Shown: positions 16,801 through 24,707, counted from the first letter of the stretch. The stretch is 64,000 nt of DNA from Polyangiaceae bacterium (GCA_013214025.1 JABSRN010000005.1:1-64000), one strand, 5' to 3'. Numbers and translations: made by a program. The notes: generated by a model from the sequence alone, not told the origin.

Positions 16801-17772
16801 GACGTGCTGGCGCAGCGGGAGGAGCTTGTGTCGGTTTCGGCCGTAATCAGCCAATTGAATGCCTTCGCGGAGCGGCACTCGACGAGCGGCACCCGGGAAG
16901 CTTTGGCGTGGGAGGCCCTACGGAGTGTTTCGTCTCCAGCCATACTCGATGCTGTTGCCGTCGCCCTACTCACCTCGGTGTTGCGGGATGTAGAGGCCGG
17001 ACGCACAGTGCTGGTGGCTGCGGGGCGCGCTGGGGCAGACGCGTTGTGTGCGGCGCGGACTCGTGAGGGTCTAGAGATCAGTCGCCCGCGCTTCGTGGCG
17101 ATCATGCGGGAGATCGGCGAAGACAGCGTCGTTGCATTGGCGGCGGAGTTGGAGCGCTTCGAGAGCGTAGACACGGCGGACCGGAGCCTGGTTGAAGACT
17201 TGTTGCGTTGTGCGCCGGACATGACCGACAAGGCGCTTGGCGATCAAATAGTTCGTTTCTTGAATCACGAAGAGACCACGATCCGTCGCCGTGCCGTCAC
17301 GACCCTCGCCACGGCGTGGGGCGCGAGGGCACGGGAAGAGTTGAGCCAAGCGCTTTCCGACACCGATGATGCGGTTCGGTCCGCGGCCTTTGCGGGGCTC
17401 GGCAAATCAGGGCTGATCGATCGCCGTGTGGTGGATGTGGCTCGCCGTCTCCTACAAGAAGGCGCAACATGTGGCCCAGAGCTTCAAGCGTCAGCGGCCG
17501 CGGCTCTAAAAAACACCATGCCCGAGGCCCGTGCGGCTTCCTTGTCTGTGCTCTTGGCGACTATGGAGCCGAGAACAAAGAGTTTCGTGGGCATCGTGAT
17601 TGATTTGCCGCAGATGAATGAAAATGCACTTGTCCTGGAGACTGTCGCAACAGTGTTGTTGACGATTGGTGGCGACGCTGGACGTCGGGCAGTGGAAAAG
17701 CGTGCCGCCACGTCTCGTGGCGAAGTGAAAGATCGATTGGAACGAGTGCTGGCTCGTTCTCCCGGGCAGTGA
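13816..17772 (+). CDS. Large Ser/Thr protein kinase with C-terminal HEAT-like repeats
   Basis: A 1318-residue eukaryotic-like kinase. Residues ~1-95 form a small beta-rich domain, possibly PilZ-like (weak call). A Pro/Ser-rich linker follows to ~235. The kinase domain (~240-530) is complete: glycine loop LGEGGVGAVF, Lys276 in IALKVL, HRD at 369-371 in IIHRDVKPENI, DFG at 397-399, and GTPDYMSPEQARG. So it should be active. It is followed by a low-complexity linker and ~650 helical residues that end in HEAT/armadillo-type repeats (EETTIRRRAVTTLATAWG; DTDDAVRSAAFAGLGKSG) at about 1150-1290, a likely protein-docking solenoid. No transmembrane helix is seen, so it is cytoplasmic. The next gene, 91 nt downstream, encodes an Hsp70-like ATPase; the two may work together. 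FHA proteins at 40.9-47.3 kb are possible readers of its phosphothreonines, by inference only. Confidence 0.92.
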   Translation: MQNLQPILVATLADLDQIAAAARAALIGEIVLVPMEGEVPAEGTHFLELQAPGLSVPFIVRATLEGVPSNGLYPLRLGAPNPHELQEFLRKHSAPESGRVNSQGVPPSGQGPGEGAATADAERSVLLPEPFKRDQALPRSSRPAFDSVSGVRLSETPAEAAKDDEPRRDSLIDALAFAQEDSLLRPSSRLLSAEAPRPDSRYSERPPAPTEPPPVEGRKTRSERHSERVHESIAPALTGRTLGDGRYLIQELLGEGGVGAVFRATHLALDREIALKVLHRSHRNDPEFDALFEREALSASRLNHPNVMQVIDFGREPDGMLYIAMELLEGENLGDVLERGGAVSQLRAVEIMMQVCAGLGAAHDSAIIHRDVKPENIITIGGVDDDGALIEVIKVCDFGLAKVQDATGLSKHGTQQGTVKGTPDYMSPEQARGEPLDHRTDVYACAIILYELVCGIVPFVAETAVGVLTKHVVDLPEPPSVHNADVHPVLEAIILRSLEKDARNRHQSARELRDDLKSVRALLQQSPEGEAGAMSRPIVERVQTGVHAMTAGIVAPQAIASGEAVVGLSGDPRAIPLVRPAAGLSVPVAIPPSLSPAHLARSSNANAGEPVSSDAAPPSSAIRSSMVGALAGESRAVRLDNPQAGFAFFLDALLDSVTESLKAESMEAEYRRAFERLAASAGAVLAARVEVSLIRRELNASSAMIVQTGLGEVYELSQLYGESLPPAHQSLVELMCARRIVSLTFREGVELREFVDGLALLSNRGVPNEQLRVQLASARLGHVAVVFESELHGRARKLSLRVDTCISRVIQDLYLLPSQGRSEEVLDRTRQLVLATAVRSLNAEQVRLFLAHGDLVKRALSTHPALASFPIRESVIMSLSPTTCLKVATLTLASIKKWTGADDHKASINAQTKIIGIIVRRYISQRSVDTDAVLIESYQQGLMALPELPPGLQRHIATEQAEDIGVDPIRFIDELEQVADPMVFSKRLVTLFSVLDVLAQREELVSVSAVISQLNAFAERHSTSGTREALAWEALRSVSSPAILDAVAVALLTSVLRDVEAGRTVLVAAGRAGADALCAARTREGLEISRPRFVAIMREIGEDSVVALAAELERFESVDTADRSLVEDLLRCAPDMTDKALGDQIVRFLNHEETTIRRRAVTTLATAWGARAREELSQALSDTDDAVRSAAFAGLGKSGLIDRRVVDVARRLLQEGATCGPELQASAAAALKNTMPEARAASLSVLLATMEPRTKSFVGIVIDLPQMNENALVLETVATVLLTIGGDAGRRAVEKRAATSRGEVKDRLERVLARSPGQ

Positions 17773-17863
17773 TCGCGCTCCGGGCGCCATCGGCGCGGCT
17801 GTTCTGCGTGGCGTTTCGCGGTAGAATAGCGGCCCCCCTTCGGGCAGAAGGCGATTCAACGAG

Positions 17864-18997
17864 TTGCGACCCCAGTGTTCGGCCATCGGCCTAGATTTCG
17901 GCACCTCGAGTTTGTTGTCGGCCGCGTCCGCTGCGGGACGGGTTCGTTTGCTTACCGATCCCCGAGGCCGCGTGGCGATCCCCACACGCGTTGCCTTCGG
18001 CGACGGCGGACGGGCGGTAGTCGGTTTCGCCGCACACCATCGATTGCGAGACGAGCCAGAGGCCCTGGAGGCCGTGCCGTCGTTTCGGCATTGGCTGGGA
18101 GCTCTAGCTAGCGAGGACGAGCCGGCGCCGGCTTCCTGGGCCGCTGGCGGAGAGCTTGTCGACAATGGCAGAGGGGAGTTGGCTTTTGTGACCGGGGGTG
18201 GCTTGTTCACCGCCGAAGAGCTATCGGCGTTGGTGCTACCTGAGGCGGCGCAACTCGCCCGACCCCACTTCGAGATAGGTAAGGTGATACCGGCGGTCGC
18301 GACAGTTCCTAGCGATACATCTGCCCAGGCGAAGACGGCTTTTCAGCGTGCGGCTCGACTGGCTGGGATTCATCTCCTGAGTTTTGTGGAGCAGAGCATC
18401 GCTGTGGTTTCGGCGGAGCCAGACATGAGAGCCGGACGGCACACCGTGTGCGTTTGCGATTTTGGCGCTGGAGGATTTGAGGTGTCGATCGTCGACGTTC
18501 GAGATGGCCAAATGCGAACCCTAGCTTCTCACAGAAGCGCGGCGCTCGGCGGGGATCAGGTGGACCGCCGGCTGGCGGAAGGAGCTCTGAGCCGGGGGGA
18601 GGCTGCCAAATTCGGTGAGTTTGATGACGGCGAGGCCTTGGCCTATCGCATCGCTTGTGAACGCGGGAAATGTGAGCTCCGAAGTCACAGCAGCGCACCG
18701 GTATCGTTTCTGGTTCAGGGCCGGCGGCAGCAGGTGATTTTGGAGCAAGCGGAGCTGGCGTCCGTCGCCTACGATTTGGTCGAGGCTGCGGTGGACGTAA
18801 CCAGGAGGTGTCTGGACGAGGTTGAGATGTCGGTCACCCAGATCAGTCGGTTGATTGTTGTCGGTGGTGGTGCTCGCCTCCCTCTCGCCACCGAAGCGGT
18901 CTCTCAGTTTGTCGACCGTTCGCCCAGCGGCTCGGTTGACGGCGCGACCGCTGTAGCGATCGGTGCGGCTGTATGCGCCAGCGCGTTCGCCAACTAG
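17864..18997 (+). CDS. Hsp70-like protein, ATPase domain only
   Basis: 377 residues that correspond to the Hsp70 nucleotide-binding domain: phosphate-1 loop IGLDFGTSSLLSAAS, phosphate-2 loop VCVCDFGAGGFEVSIVDV, and adenosine motif IVVGGGARLP. The ~230-residue substrate-binding domain and lid of DnaK are absent, so it cannot be an ordinary folding chaperone and may act as an ATP-dependent switch or scaffold. The only plausible start is TTG 17864, with agaagg upstream. It sits 91 nt after the HEAT-repeat kinase on the same strand. Its stop codon overlaps the stop codon of the convergent gene (shared CTAG at 18994-18997). Confidence 0.85.
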   Translation: MRPQCSAIGLDFGTSSLLSAASAAGRVRLLTDPRGRVAIPTRVAFGDGGRAVVGFAAHHRLRDEPEALEAVPSFRHWLGALASEDEPAPASWAAGGELVDNGRGELAFVTGGGLFTAEELSALVLPEAAQLARPHFEIGKVIPAVATVPSDTSAQAKTAFQRAARLAGIHLLSFVEQSIAVVSAEPDMRAGRHTVCVCDFGAGGFEVSIVDVRDGQMRTLASHRSAALGGDQVDRRLAEGALSRGEAAKFGEFDDGEALAYRIACERGKCELRSHSSAPVSFLVQGRRQQVILEQAELASVAYDLVEAAVDVTRRCLDEVEMSVTQISRLIVVGGGARLPLATEAVSQFVDRSPSGSVDGATAVAIGAAVCASAFAN

Positions 18998-19911
18998 TAA
19001 CCGTAAATTGGTGGCGGCGGAGCAAAGCGGTTGGCCGGGAACGCTTGGGGCAGTGCGGGCGGGGGGCGTGGCATGGGCCGCGGTGGGTACAAGCGGATAC
19101 CCCGGTTACGAAGGCCCTGCGCGTCGTCGTAGTAGAGCGTCAGAATCTCGCGCGGGGAGTTTGCGTGTTGTCGGCGGAAGGAGACCTCTCTAACGGTGCT
19201 CCACCGGCTCTCGCCATATTCGGTGCCGAGGTGTTGATTCTCTTCTTCGTGATAGGAACCGGCGCCCCCAGCGGGGCTCTGGGGGCCTGGTGAGCGAGTG
19301 CGCTGTCTACGCGTCGGTGTTCGAGACGGTTTCTTCTTGGTAACGGATGGCCTCTCCGAATTGTCTAAGCGTTTCAGTTCCCGCTGGGTCGCGGCGTTCT
19401 GACGAGCCCGGTGAGAGGGCTGGTGCCATCGTCGGCGGTGTCGTCGCTGTTCTGGGAAGAAGGCGGCTCCGACGATGCCGACGTTTTCCGGAGTGCCCAT
19501 ACGCGCCGAATAACTATTGTCGCGGTCGGTGAAGCGGAAAGCTGCGACACGCTGATGGGATGTGCGGAAGCCTGAGACGACCATAGAATCCCAAGCATCG
19601 ATCAGATAGCCGCGCTGCCCGGTGAAGCTGCCTCTTCGTCCACTGATTACATCGCGGCCATCGACGGTCAGGACAACTTCCACTCTTGAGGCCGTGTTGT
19701 TGCGGACACGGAGGTTGTAGCGCTGCCCTGCATTCCCCAAAATGTAGCGTTTCCCTGCGTGCCGATAACTCTTCAGGCTGCCTGGGCTGGGGGATTCGAT
19801 GCTCAACGAATACGGGGTTCTCGCGGCCGCCGTGCTGGTGAGCGTGAGCAGGGCGGTGCTAAGCAGGAATACTTGGGCGATTCGCTGCGGGGAAAACGAT
19901 CCATGGTTCAT
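18994..19911 (-). CDS. Exported protein of unknown function
   Basis: 305 residues. The signal peptide ends near STAAARTPYS. The following ~130 residues form a beta-rich domain with NLRVRNNTASRVEVVLTVDG, GYLIDAWDSMVVSGFRTSHQ and RMGTPENVGIVGAAFF, a pattern I recognise from uncharacterised exported proteins of proteobacteria but cannot name. The second half is low-complexity, rich in Arg, Ser, Pro and Thr, ending in a Pro-rich tail (PPRPMPRPPPALP). agaagg stands before ATG 19911. Divergent from the beta-barrel-like gene at 20005; convergent with and overlapping the Hsp70-like gene by 4 nt. Confidence 0.7.
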   Translation of the reverse strand: MNHGSFSPQRIAQVFLLSTALLTLTSTAAARTPYSLSIESPSPGSLKSYRHAGKRYILGNAGQRYNLRVRNNTASRVEVVLTVDGRDVISGRRGSFTGQRGYLIDAWDSMVVSGFRTSHQRVAAFRFTDRDNSYSARMGTPENVGIVGAAFFPEQRRHRRRWHQPSHRARQNAATQRELKRLDNSERPSVTKKKPSRTPTRRQRTRSPGPQSPAGGAGSYHEEENQHLGTEYGESRWSTVREVSFRRQHANSPREILTLYYDDAQGLRNRGIRLYPPRPMPRPPPALPQAFPANRFAPPPPIYGY

Positions 19912-20004
19912 CTCTGGTGCCTTCTCAGGGAGTGATGCTGAATTGGACTCCTCGCTCCGAAGATCCTTGGGTCTGGGTCCATCTGGGGGGAAGATAGGGT
20001 CTCG

Positions 20005-21264
20005 GTGAGACGAATTACCTGCTTATTGCTGGCTACGGCCATGGCGTGGGGCCCCGCTGCGGCGGCCCAGAGCCTGAAAGACTCCGTCCGCGGTCATCTG
20101 CACGATAACCTGGAGGGCAAAGAAAAAGCCCGCCCGTCGAAGAAGTCGAAGAAAGCCAAGAAACCACGAAAGAAGCGGCGCCGCAGACATCGGCCGGCGG
20201 GAGAGCTGATCTGGAGTTCGGAACCAGATGCATCGGACACGTCTCCCAAGGAAAACCTTCCCCGGCGAGTGATCGGCAAGTATCTGAAGATTGATCCCCG
20301 AGTGGGCTTCGGGGTGCGGGGTTGGATCGCGCAAAGCTATCCGGCGGTGGATGTGGCGCCGGCGGCATATACGGTTTGGTCCGCCTCGCTCAAAGGGAGG
20401 TTCTTCAACTTCGTCAATTTACATCACGGCTATGTGGAGTCGTCGGCTCTGGCGGCCCCCTCTCGTCCGTCGGCCTCGCAAGCCGCACAGATCGGTGCGC
20501 TAGTTCCCAAGGCGGCCTGGATCCTCGGCGTCGTTGGGATCCCGGTCAATCGTACTTGGGAGCCGATCATCCGCTACGAGACCCGCGCATTCTCGACGAA
20601 GGCGACGCCGAATCGAGAGATCCGAATTGTGCCTTACGACATTTCCACAGCAGAGCTGGAGGCGGCCAACATTACGAGCGGAGAGCTGACCAGCAGCGAG
20701 CTCGATGTGACGAGCAGTTTTGAAACATTGATTTTCGCTGTGCGTTATGACCAATCGCTCTCTTCATCCAGCGTCGTCGAGTCCGGAGGGCAGCGCACGC
20801 CCTTACCGCCGTTGTATTTCGGTGTTGGGCTGATGGAGTACCGCAAGCCGTATCAATTGGTCGTGGGGGACTCGGTAAACGACCGATTCCTATTCAGCGG
20901 TCAGTTTCGAGGCGCTGGCCTTGCCTTCGGGTTCCGAACGGCTTCAAAACCTCGGAACTTCTTTCTCGATTTTGCGTCGCAAGTTGGTATCGGCGAGGTC
21001 GAACTCACGGACGGTTTCACGCTCAACGAGTTGCTCCCCGCTGATTGGTTGATCGGATACGTCCAGGGCAATGCAACCGTGGGCTATCTGCACCCGCTAT
21101 GGGTCGGGCCGCCCACTCTTTTTCTCTCAGCGGAGCTATCTGGCGGCGGCGCCACGTTCTTCTACGTCGAGACCGCTGTGGAAGAAGGCGAGCAGATCCA
21201 GGCGCCGCTACTGAACTGGGACTTCTTGGGTGGCGCGAATATCGCGTTGACTATGACCTTTTAG
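20005..21264 (+). CDS. Exported, probably outer-membrane protein with a basic N-terminal segment
   Basis: 419 residues from GTG 20005. The signal peptide runs to about residue 21 (MAWGPAAAAQS), followed by a very basic stretch at ~40-65 (KKSKKAKKPRKKRRRRHRP). The rest alternates aromatic and polar residues in short strands (FFNFVNLHHGYVESS, ILGVVGIPVNRTWEPIIRYE, FFLDFASQVGIGEVEL) and ends in a hydrophobic strand with a C-terminal Phe (NIALTMTF), as in beta-barrel outer-membrane proteins. No family can be named. The basic block could bind LPS, nucleic acid or peptidoglycan. Confidence 0.65.
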   Translation: MRRITCLLLATAMAWGPAAAAQSLKDSVRGHLHDNLEGKEKARPSKKSKKAKKPRKKRRRRHRPAGELIWSSEPDASDTSPKENLPRRVIGKYLKIDPRVGFGVRGWIAQSYPAVDVAPAAYTVWSASLKGRFFNFVNLHHGYVESSALAAPSRPSASQAAQIGALVPKAAWILGVVGIPVNRTWEPIIRYETRAFSTKATPNREIRIVPYDISTAELEAANITSGELTSSELDVTSSFETLIFAVRYDQSLSSSSVVESGGQRTPLPPLYFGVGLMEYRKPYQLVVGDSVNDRFLFSGQFRGAGLAFGFRTASKPRNFFLDFASQVGIGEVELTDGFTLNELLPADWLIGYVQGNATVGYLHPLWVGPPTLFLSAELSGGGATFFYVETAVEEGEQIQAPLLNWDFLGGANIALTMTF

Positions 21265-21301
21265 GGGGCGGTTCCGCGTCGTCGTCGTCGTCGGGTGACA
21301 G

Positions 21302-22693
21302 CTAGCCGCCTAGTGCCTGCCAAGCGGCTTCGGCTGAAGTGAGCTTTTCCCGAACCTTGTTCTTGGAGGAGCCGCGCTCCCTCTCAATCGTGTCCAAGGT
21401 CTGCCAACGCGGCAAATCGATGACTTGGATGTTTCGGGTCTTGATCAGTTCGTCAATGGAGGGCGATTCGTTGGCGCTTGAGCTAACGGTGAGGGTGGGG
21501 ACGTCCTCCAGCATCTTGCTAACCGTTTCTACCGAGTCTGTCTTGTTTGTTCCGATGACGCCGGATGGTCCCCGTTTGATCCAACCAGAGGCATAGACAC
21601 CAGGAACTCGCTCACCGGTTTCGGCGTCCACCACTCGCCCACTGTCGTTCGGGATCAGTCCTCTGCGTTGATCGAAGGGTAAGCCCGGTAGAGGTACTCC
21701 GCGGTAGCCCACCGCCCGAAAGACGGCGCCCACGGCTAGGGATTCGATATTCCCGGTGCCTTGGGCGCTGAGCCATCCGTCGTCGGAGCGAACGAGGGTG
21801 TTCTCCTCAAGATCCAGCGCGTCCACCTTCCCGTCACGGAGCGTCAGCTCTTTGGGGGAGCGAAGAAATCGGAAGTGAACGTGGTGTGTGGCGTCTCGGC
21901 GGGGCGCTTGTTTGCCCAAGTCCACGAGATACTCGAGCTTCCGCTTGGCGATCGACGAGAGATCGGGGTGGGCTTCGAGGTCCCGGGACACTTGTTCGGC
22001 ATCGACGTGGACTTGCACATGGGGGAGTGCGGCGATGTCGGAGAGCTCTTTCTGAGCAAAAGCCGATTGGGCCCAGCCGCGGCGAGCCACGATATACACA
22101 TCGCGAATCTGGCTCCTACGCAGCGTGGTGAGGGCTTGTTCGGTGATGTCGGTGGTCGCGAGGGCCTCCGCGCCTTTCACTAACATGCGCGTGATGTCCA
22201 TCGAGACATCGCCGACACCGATGATGGCGGCTCGCGGGACTTCCAAATTCACCGAGTAGTTTTGGTAGTCCGGGTGCCCATTGTACCACGCGACAAAACT
22301 TGTCGCCGCGTAGCAGCCATCGCCGTTCTCTCCGGGGATGGCCATTCGCCGATCGGTTTCACAGCCAACCGTTAGAACGACTTGGTCGTAGTGTTCGCGG
22401 AGTTCATCAGCGGTGATGTCTCGGCCTATGTGCACGTTCGCGAACAAGCGAAAATTGGGGTGGCTAGCGGTCTTGTCGAATACTCGCGTCACACCCTTGA
22501 TCTTCTGGTGATCGGGAGCGACGCCATATCGGACCAGCCCGTAGGGGCACGGTAGGCGTTCGAACAAGTCGACCGTCACTTCGTAGTCTTTTTGTTTGAA
22601 CAGAGCGCCGGCTGCATAAAAGCCTGCAGGTCCGGAGCCCACTACTGCGACGCGAAGTGGTCGTTGCGAACTGCCTACACTGGTGTCAGTCAT
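21302..22693 (-). CDS. fprA: Ferredoxin/adrenodoxin-type NADP+ reductase
   Basis: FAD- and NADPH-dependent electron transfer to ferredoxin-type partners. 463 residues with RVAVVGSGPAGFYAAGALF (FAD dinucleotide fold), LFERLPCPYGLVRYGVAPDHQKIKGVTR (diagnostic of the FprA/adrenodoxin reductase family), AAIIGVGDVSMDITRML (NADP-binding fold) and YASGWIKRGPSGVIGTNKTD near the C-terminus. A GGGGAATGAA Shine-Dalgarno stands before ATG 22693. No cytochrome P450 or ferredoxin gene is adjacent, so its partner is unknown. It faces the 840-nt repeat-rich non-coding region. Confidence 0.92.
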   Translation of the reverse strand: MTDTSVGSSQRPLRVAVVGSGPAGFYAAGALFKQKDYEVTVDLFERLPCPYGLVRYGVAPDHQKIKGVTRVFDKTASHPNFRLFANVHIGRDITADELREHYDQVVLTVGCETDRRMAIPGENGDGCYAATSFVAWYNGHPDYQNYSVNLEVPRAAIIGVGDVSMDITRMLVKGAEALATTDITEQALTTLRRSQIRDVYIVARRGWAQSAFAQKELSDIAALPHVQVHVDAEQVSRDLEAHPDLSSIAKRKLEYLVDLGKQAPRRDATHHVHFRFLRSPKELTLRDGKVDALDLEENTLVRSDDGWLSAQGTGNIESLAVGAVFRAVGYRGVPLPGLPFDQRRGLIPNDSGRVVDAETGERVPGVYASGWIKRGPSGVIGTNKTDSVETVSKMLEDVPTLTVSSSANESPSIDELIKTRNIQVIDLPRWQTLDTIERERGSSKNKVREKLTSAEAAWQALGG

Positions 22694-22983
22694 TTCATTC
22701 CCCGTATGATTCGACTCTGGGTGCCACCAGCCGATTCCTTAGGATTGTGCCGAGGCATTCCGACGTTAGCGGAACACCCCGGCAATTGCGACCGATCGTC
22801 GCACCCAAGCGGCCAATGTAGGCACTGGCTGGGTTTTGTAGGGGGCCCTGCTTTCGACGCGGCGCGTCCAGCCCCCTCTCTTCGGATAGCGCCGGGCGGC
22901 CTGCCAAGTTCGTGCCCAAGTGGGTGACGCTCCGTTTGGCTCGGCTAACCCAATCGCGCGTCGGGAAACATACGGATACCACC

Positions 22984-23041
22984 GATGGGAATAGGGCTCC
23001 GATGGGAATAGGGCTCCGATGGGAATAGGGCTCCGATGGGA
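22984..23041. repeat. 17-bp tandem repeat, 3.4 copies
   Basis: Unit gatgggaatagggctcc, perfect at 22984-23000, 23001-23017 and 23018-23034, plus a 7-nt partial copy to 23041. There are no spacers, so it is a minisatellite-type repeat and not a CRISPR. Confidence 0.95.
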
Positions 23042-23081
23042 AATTGCGCGACGACGGGAACGTTCGCACCGGCGGGAAACA

Positions 23082-23135
23082 GCACGCCGGATTACCAGCG
23101 GCACGAAGTATGTCGACGCGCTCAATCCGGCGTGC
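23082..23135. repeat. 12-bp perfect inverted repeat with 30-nt loop
   Basis: GCACGCCGGATT (23082-23093) and AATCCGGCGTGC (23124-23135) are exact reverse complements. The 30-nt loop contains GTCGAC. No T-tract follows, so a simple terminator is unlikely; a regulatory RNA hairpin or the remnant of a small mobile element would fit. Confidence 0.85.
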
Positions 23136-23289
23136 ATCACAATATCAAAATCTCTACCCATCAAAGAGGGACATGGGTCGTCGTCGCCGCCCACACGGTC
23201 TTACAGAAGAGAGGCAAGCGCCTGCAGAGCGGACACTGGATGACGATGTAGTTTACGCATCGTGACTTCGATCACTCGGCACACGATGT

Positions 23290-23345
23290 ATGTAATCAGC
23301 TGCATGTAATCAGCTGCATGTAATCAGCTGCATGTAATCAGCTGC
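23290..23345. repeat. 14-bp tandem repeat, 4 perfect copies
   Basis: Unit atgtaatcagctgc at 23290-23303, 23304-23317, 23318-23331 and 23332-23345. Each unit holds the palindrome CAGCTG, and the unit junctions create GCATG, so the array could bind a protein at regular spacing. It lies ~190 nt upstream of the EAL gene. Confidence 0.95.
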
Positions 23346-23533
23346 ATGCTGTCGCTTCAGAGATACTTCGGTTTCATTGCTGACCGCCGAAGAGACCAAC
23401 GTGATAGGCTCAGCTCAACTTTTTCGGAACGGCTTGCGCCCCAGCGCACCGTCTGGTGTCGCGTTCCCCCTAAGCGACGACTCTCGAAACAGGTTGCTCC
23501 GCCTTTCCCCCCCCCTCCCTCAACGAAATAAGT

Positions 23534-24337
23534 ATGGATCCCATCATCTCCTTGGCTGCTCTTCGCAGTGATCCTCCCCGCGCTGCGGAAGCGCTAACCA
23601 TGGAGCAGCTCCGAATCGTCTATCAGCCGATCGTTCACCTTGAGGACCGTCGTATCTTCGCTCAGGAGGCGCTTACCCGTTGCACGGTCCCCGAGTTCGC
23701 GAATCCGGAAGTGCTGTTCTCCCACGCAAGTGAGGAGCGCTGCTGCGGCAGGCTGGGACGGATGATTCGCGACCTCGCGTTTGGGCCGTGCGAAGGCATG
23801 CCGCTATTCGTGAATGTGCATCCCGACGAGCTCTCCGCTCGGTGGTTGGTGCGCCCGGACGATCCCATCGGTTTTCACGACGCGGATGTCTATATCGAGA
23901 TCACGGAAAGTGCGGCGTTCACACACTACGACTTGTGCCGCAGTGTGTTGCAGGAAATTTCATCCCGCGCAGGCGTTTACCTGGCGGTGGACGATTTCGG
24001 CGCCGGTCACTCAAACTTGATGCGGGTGTTGGATCTCGAGCCCAAGGTGGTGAAGCTGGACCGCGCCATGGTGAGCGGTTTGGACACCAATCCGCGCAAG
24101 CAAATACTCGTCAAACACGTCGTCCGGCTCTGCGTGGAACTGGGAGCGATGGTCGTAGCCGAAGGCATCGAAACGGCCGATGAGCTCAGCGCTGTGCTCG
24201 ATACCGGGGCGCACCTTGGTCAGGGATATTTGTTTTCGAAGCCAAAGTTTCCAGCGCCGGCCGCGGAGTGGCCGGGGGGCAATACGATGCCTCCCGAAAC
24301 TGGTCGTCGACGAATAGTCAGTCGCCCGAGGATCTAG
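23534..24337 (+). CDS. EAL-domain cyclic-di-GMP phosphodiesterase, stand-alone
   Basis: 267 residues that are almost entirely one EAL domain. All signature positions look intact: QEAL (Glu45), NVHPDEL, EITESAAF, DDFGAGHSN, KLDRAMVSG, AEGIET and GQGYLFSKP. So it should hydrolyse c-di-GMP to pGpG. There is no sensor, GGDEF or membrane domain, so control must come from expression or partners. The start at ATG 23534 has no clear Shine-Dalgarno. Upstream is the tandem-repeat region; downstream, on the other strand, a small HTH gene. Confidence 0.92.
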   Translation: MDPIISLAALRSDPPRAAEALTMEQLRIVYQPIVHLEDRRIFAQEALTRCTVPEFANPEVLFSHASEERCCGRLGRMIRDLAFGPCEGMPLFVNVHPDELSARWLVRPDDPIGFHDADVYIEITESAAFTHYDLCRSVLQEISSRAGVYLAVDDFGAGHSNLMRVLDLEPKVVKLDRAMVSGLDTNPRKQILVKHVVRLCVELGAMVVAEGIETADELSAVLDTGAHLGQGYLFSKPKFPAPAAEWPGGNTMPPETGRRRIVSRPRI

Positions 24338-24444
24338 TGCCGGACGATTTAGCACCGGATCCACGAGGTGTCCGGCCATCACTCAGTCGGGAAAGCGAAT
24401 CCCGCTACAGTATGGCTATGGGAGCTTTAGAAAAAGAGGCGGCT

Positions 24445-24618
24445 TTAGCCTGCGTTCGTTTCCAGCCAGACCTTGACGCGCTCACGGTCGAAGCGCCACT
24501 GATTGCGAATACGCAGAGCGGGAATGCTTCCGTGCTCCAGCATCTTGTACAAGGTCTGCGGGGAAACTCGCAGCAAAGCAGCCATCTCTTTGGCCGTCAT
24601 CAAATTATCGAGGTCCAT
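24445..24618 (-). CDS. Small helix-turn-helix protein, excisionase (MerR-like) family
   Basis: A 57-residue protein: MDLDNLMTAKEMAALLRVSP, then QTLYKMLEHGSIPALRIRNQ, then WRFDRERVKVWLETNAG. This is the complete excisionase-family DNA-binding domain: a winged HTH with MTAKEMAALLRVS as first helix pair and TLYKMLEHGSIPALRI-WRF as the recognition helix and wing. Such single-domain proteins are excisionases, antitoxin-like factors or small regulators. No integrase is seen, so a regulator is more likely. ATG 24618 lacks a strong Shine-Dalgarno; an in-frame GTG lies just before it. A plus-strand open frame over the same stretch (24268-24663) has no domain and is rejected. Confidence 0.8.
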   Translation of the reverse strand: MDLDNLMTAKEMAALLRVSPQTLYKMLEHGSIPALRIRNQWRFDRERVKVWLETNAG

Positions 24619-24662
24619 CACAGGACCATACGACCATGGGGCCGAGTAGCTTTAGCTTCGTA

Positions 24663-24707
24663 GATTGCTAATCCAGGGATTGCTAACCCAGGGATTGCTA
24701 ACCCAGG
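24663..24707. repeat. 15-bp tandem repeat, 3 copies
   Basis: Unit gattgctaaYccagg at 24663-24677, 24678-24692 and 24693-24707; the first copy has T and the others C at one position. It lies 45 nt upstream of the small HTH gene start, so it is in or next to that gene's promoter region. Confidence 0.95.

Larger units (their letters stand above)
22694..23533. other. 840-nt non-coding region rich in tandem and inverted repeats
   Basis: No convincing gene. The open frames on both strands (for example 22695-23194 minus, 23019-23265 plus) come from the repeats and lack start signals. The region contains a 7-bp inverted repeat (AGGGGGC 22840-22846 / GCCCCCT 22871-22877), the 17-bp tandem repeat at 22984, a 12-bp perfect inverted repeat at 23082-23135 and the 14-bp tandem repeat at 23290. 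It must also hold the promoters of fprA and the EAL gene. A structured RNA or a degenerate miniature element is possible. Confidence 0.55.

Noticed and set aside
23019-23265. Several overlapping 70-80-codon plus-strand frames
   Set aside because: They arise from the tandem-repeat region and exist in all three frames, a sign of chance openness.
22984-23345. Possible CRISPR array
   Set aside because: The repeats abut without spacers and have units of 14-17 bp; no cas genes are present.
24268-24663. 131-codon plus-strand open frame after the EAL gene
   Set aside because: Overlaps both the EAL 3' end and the small HTH gene on the other strand; no ribosome site or domain.
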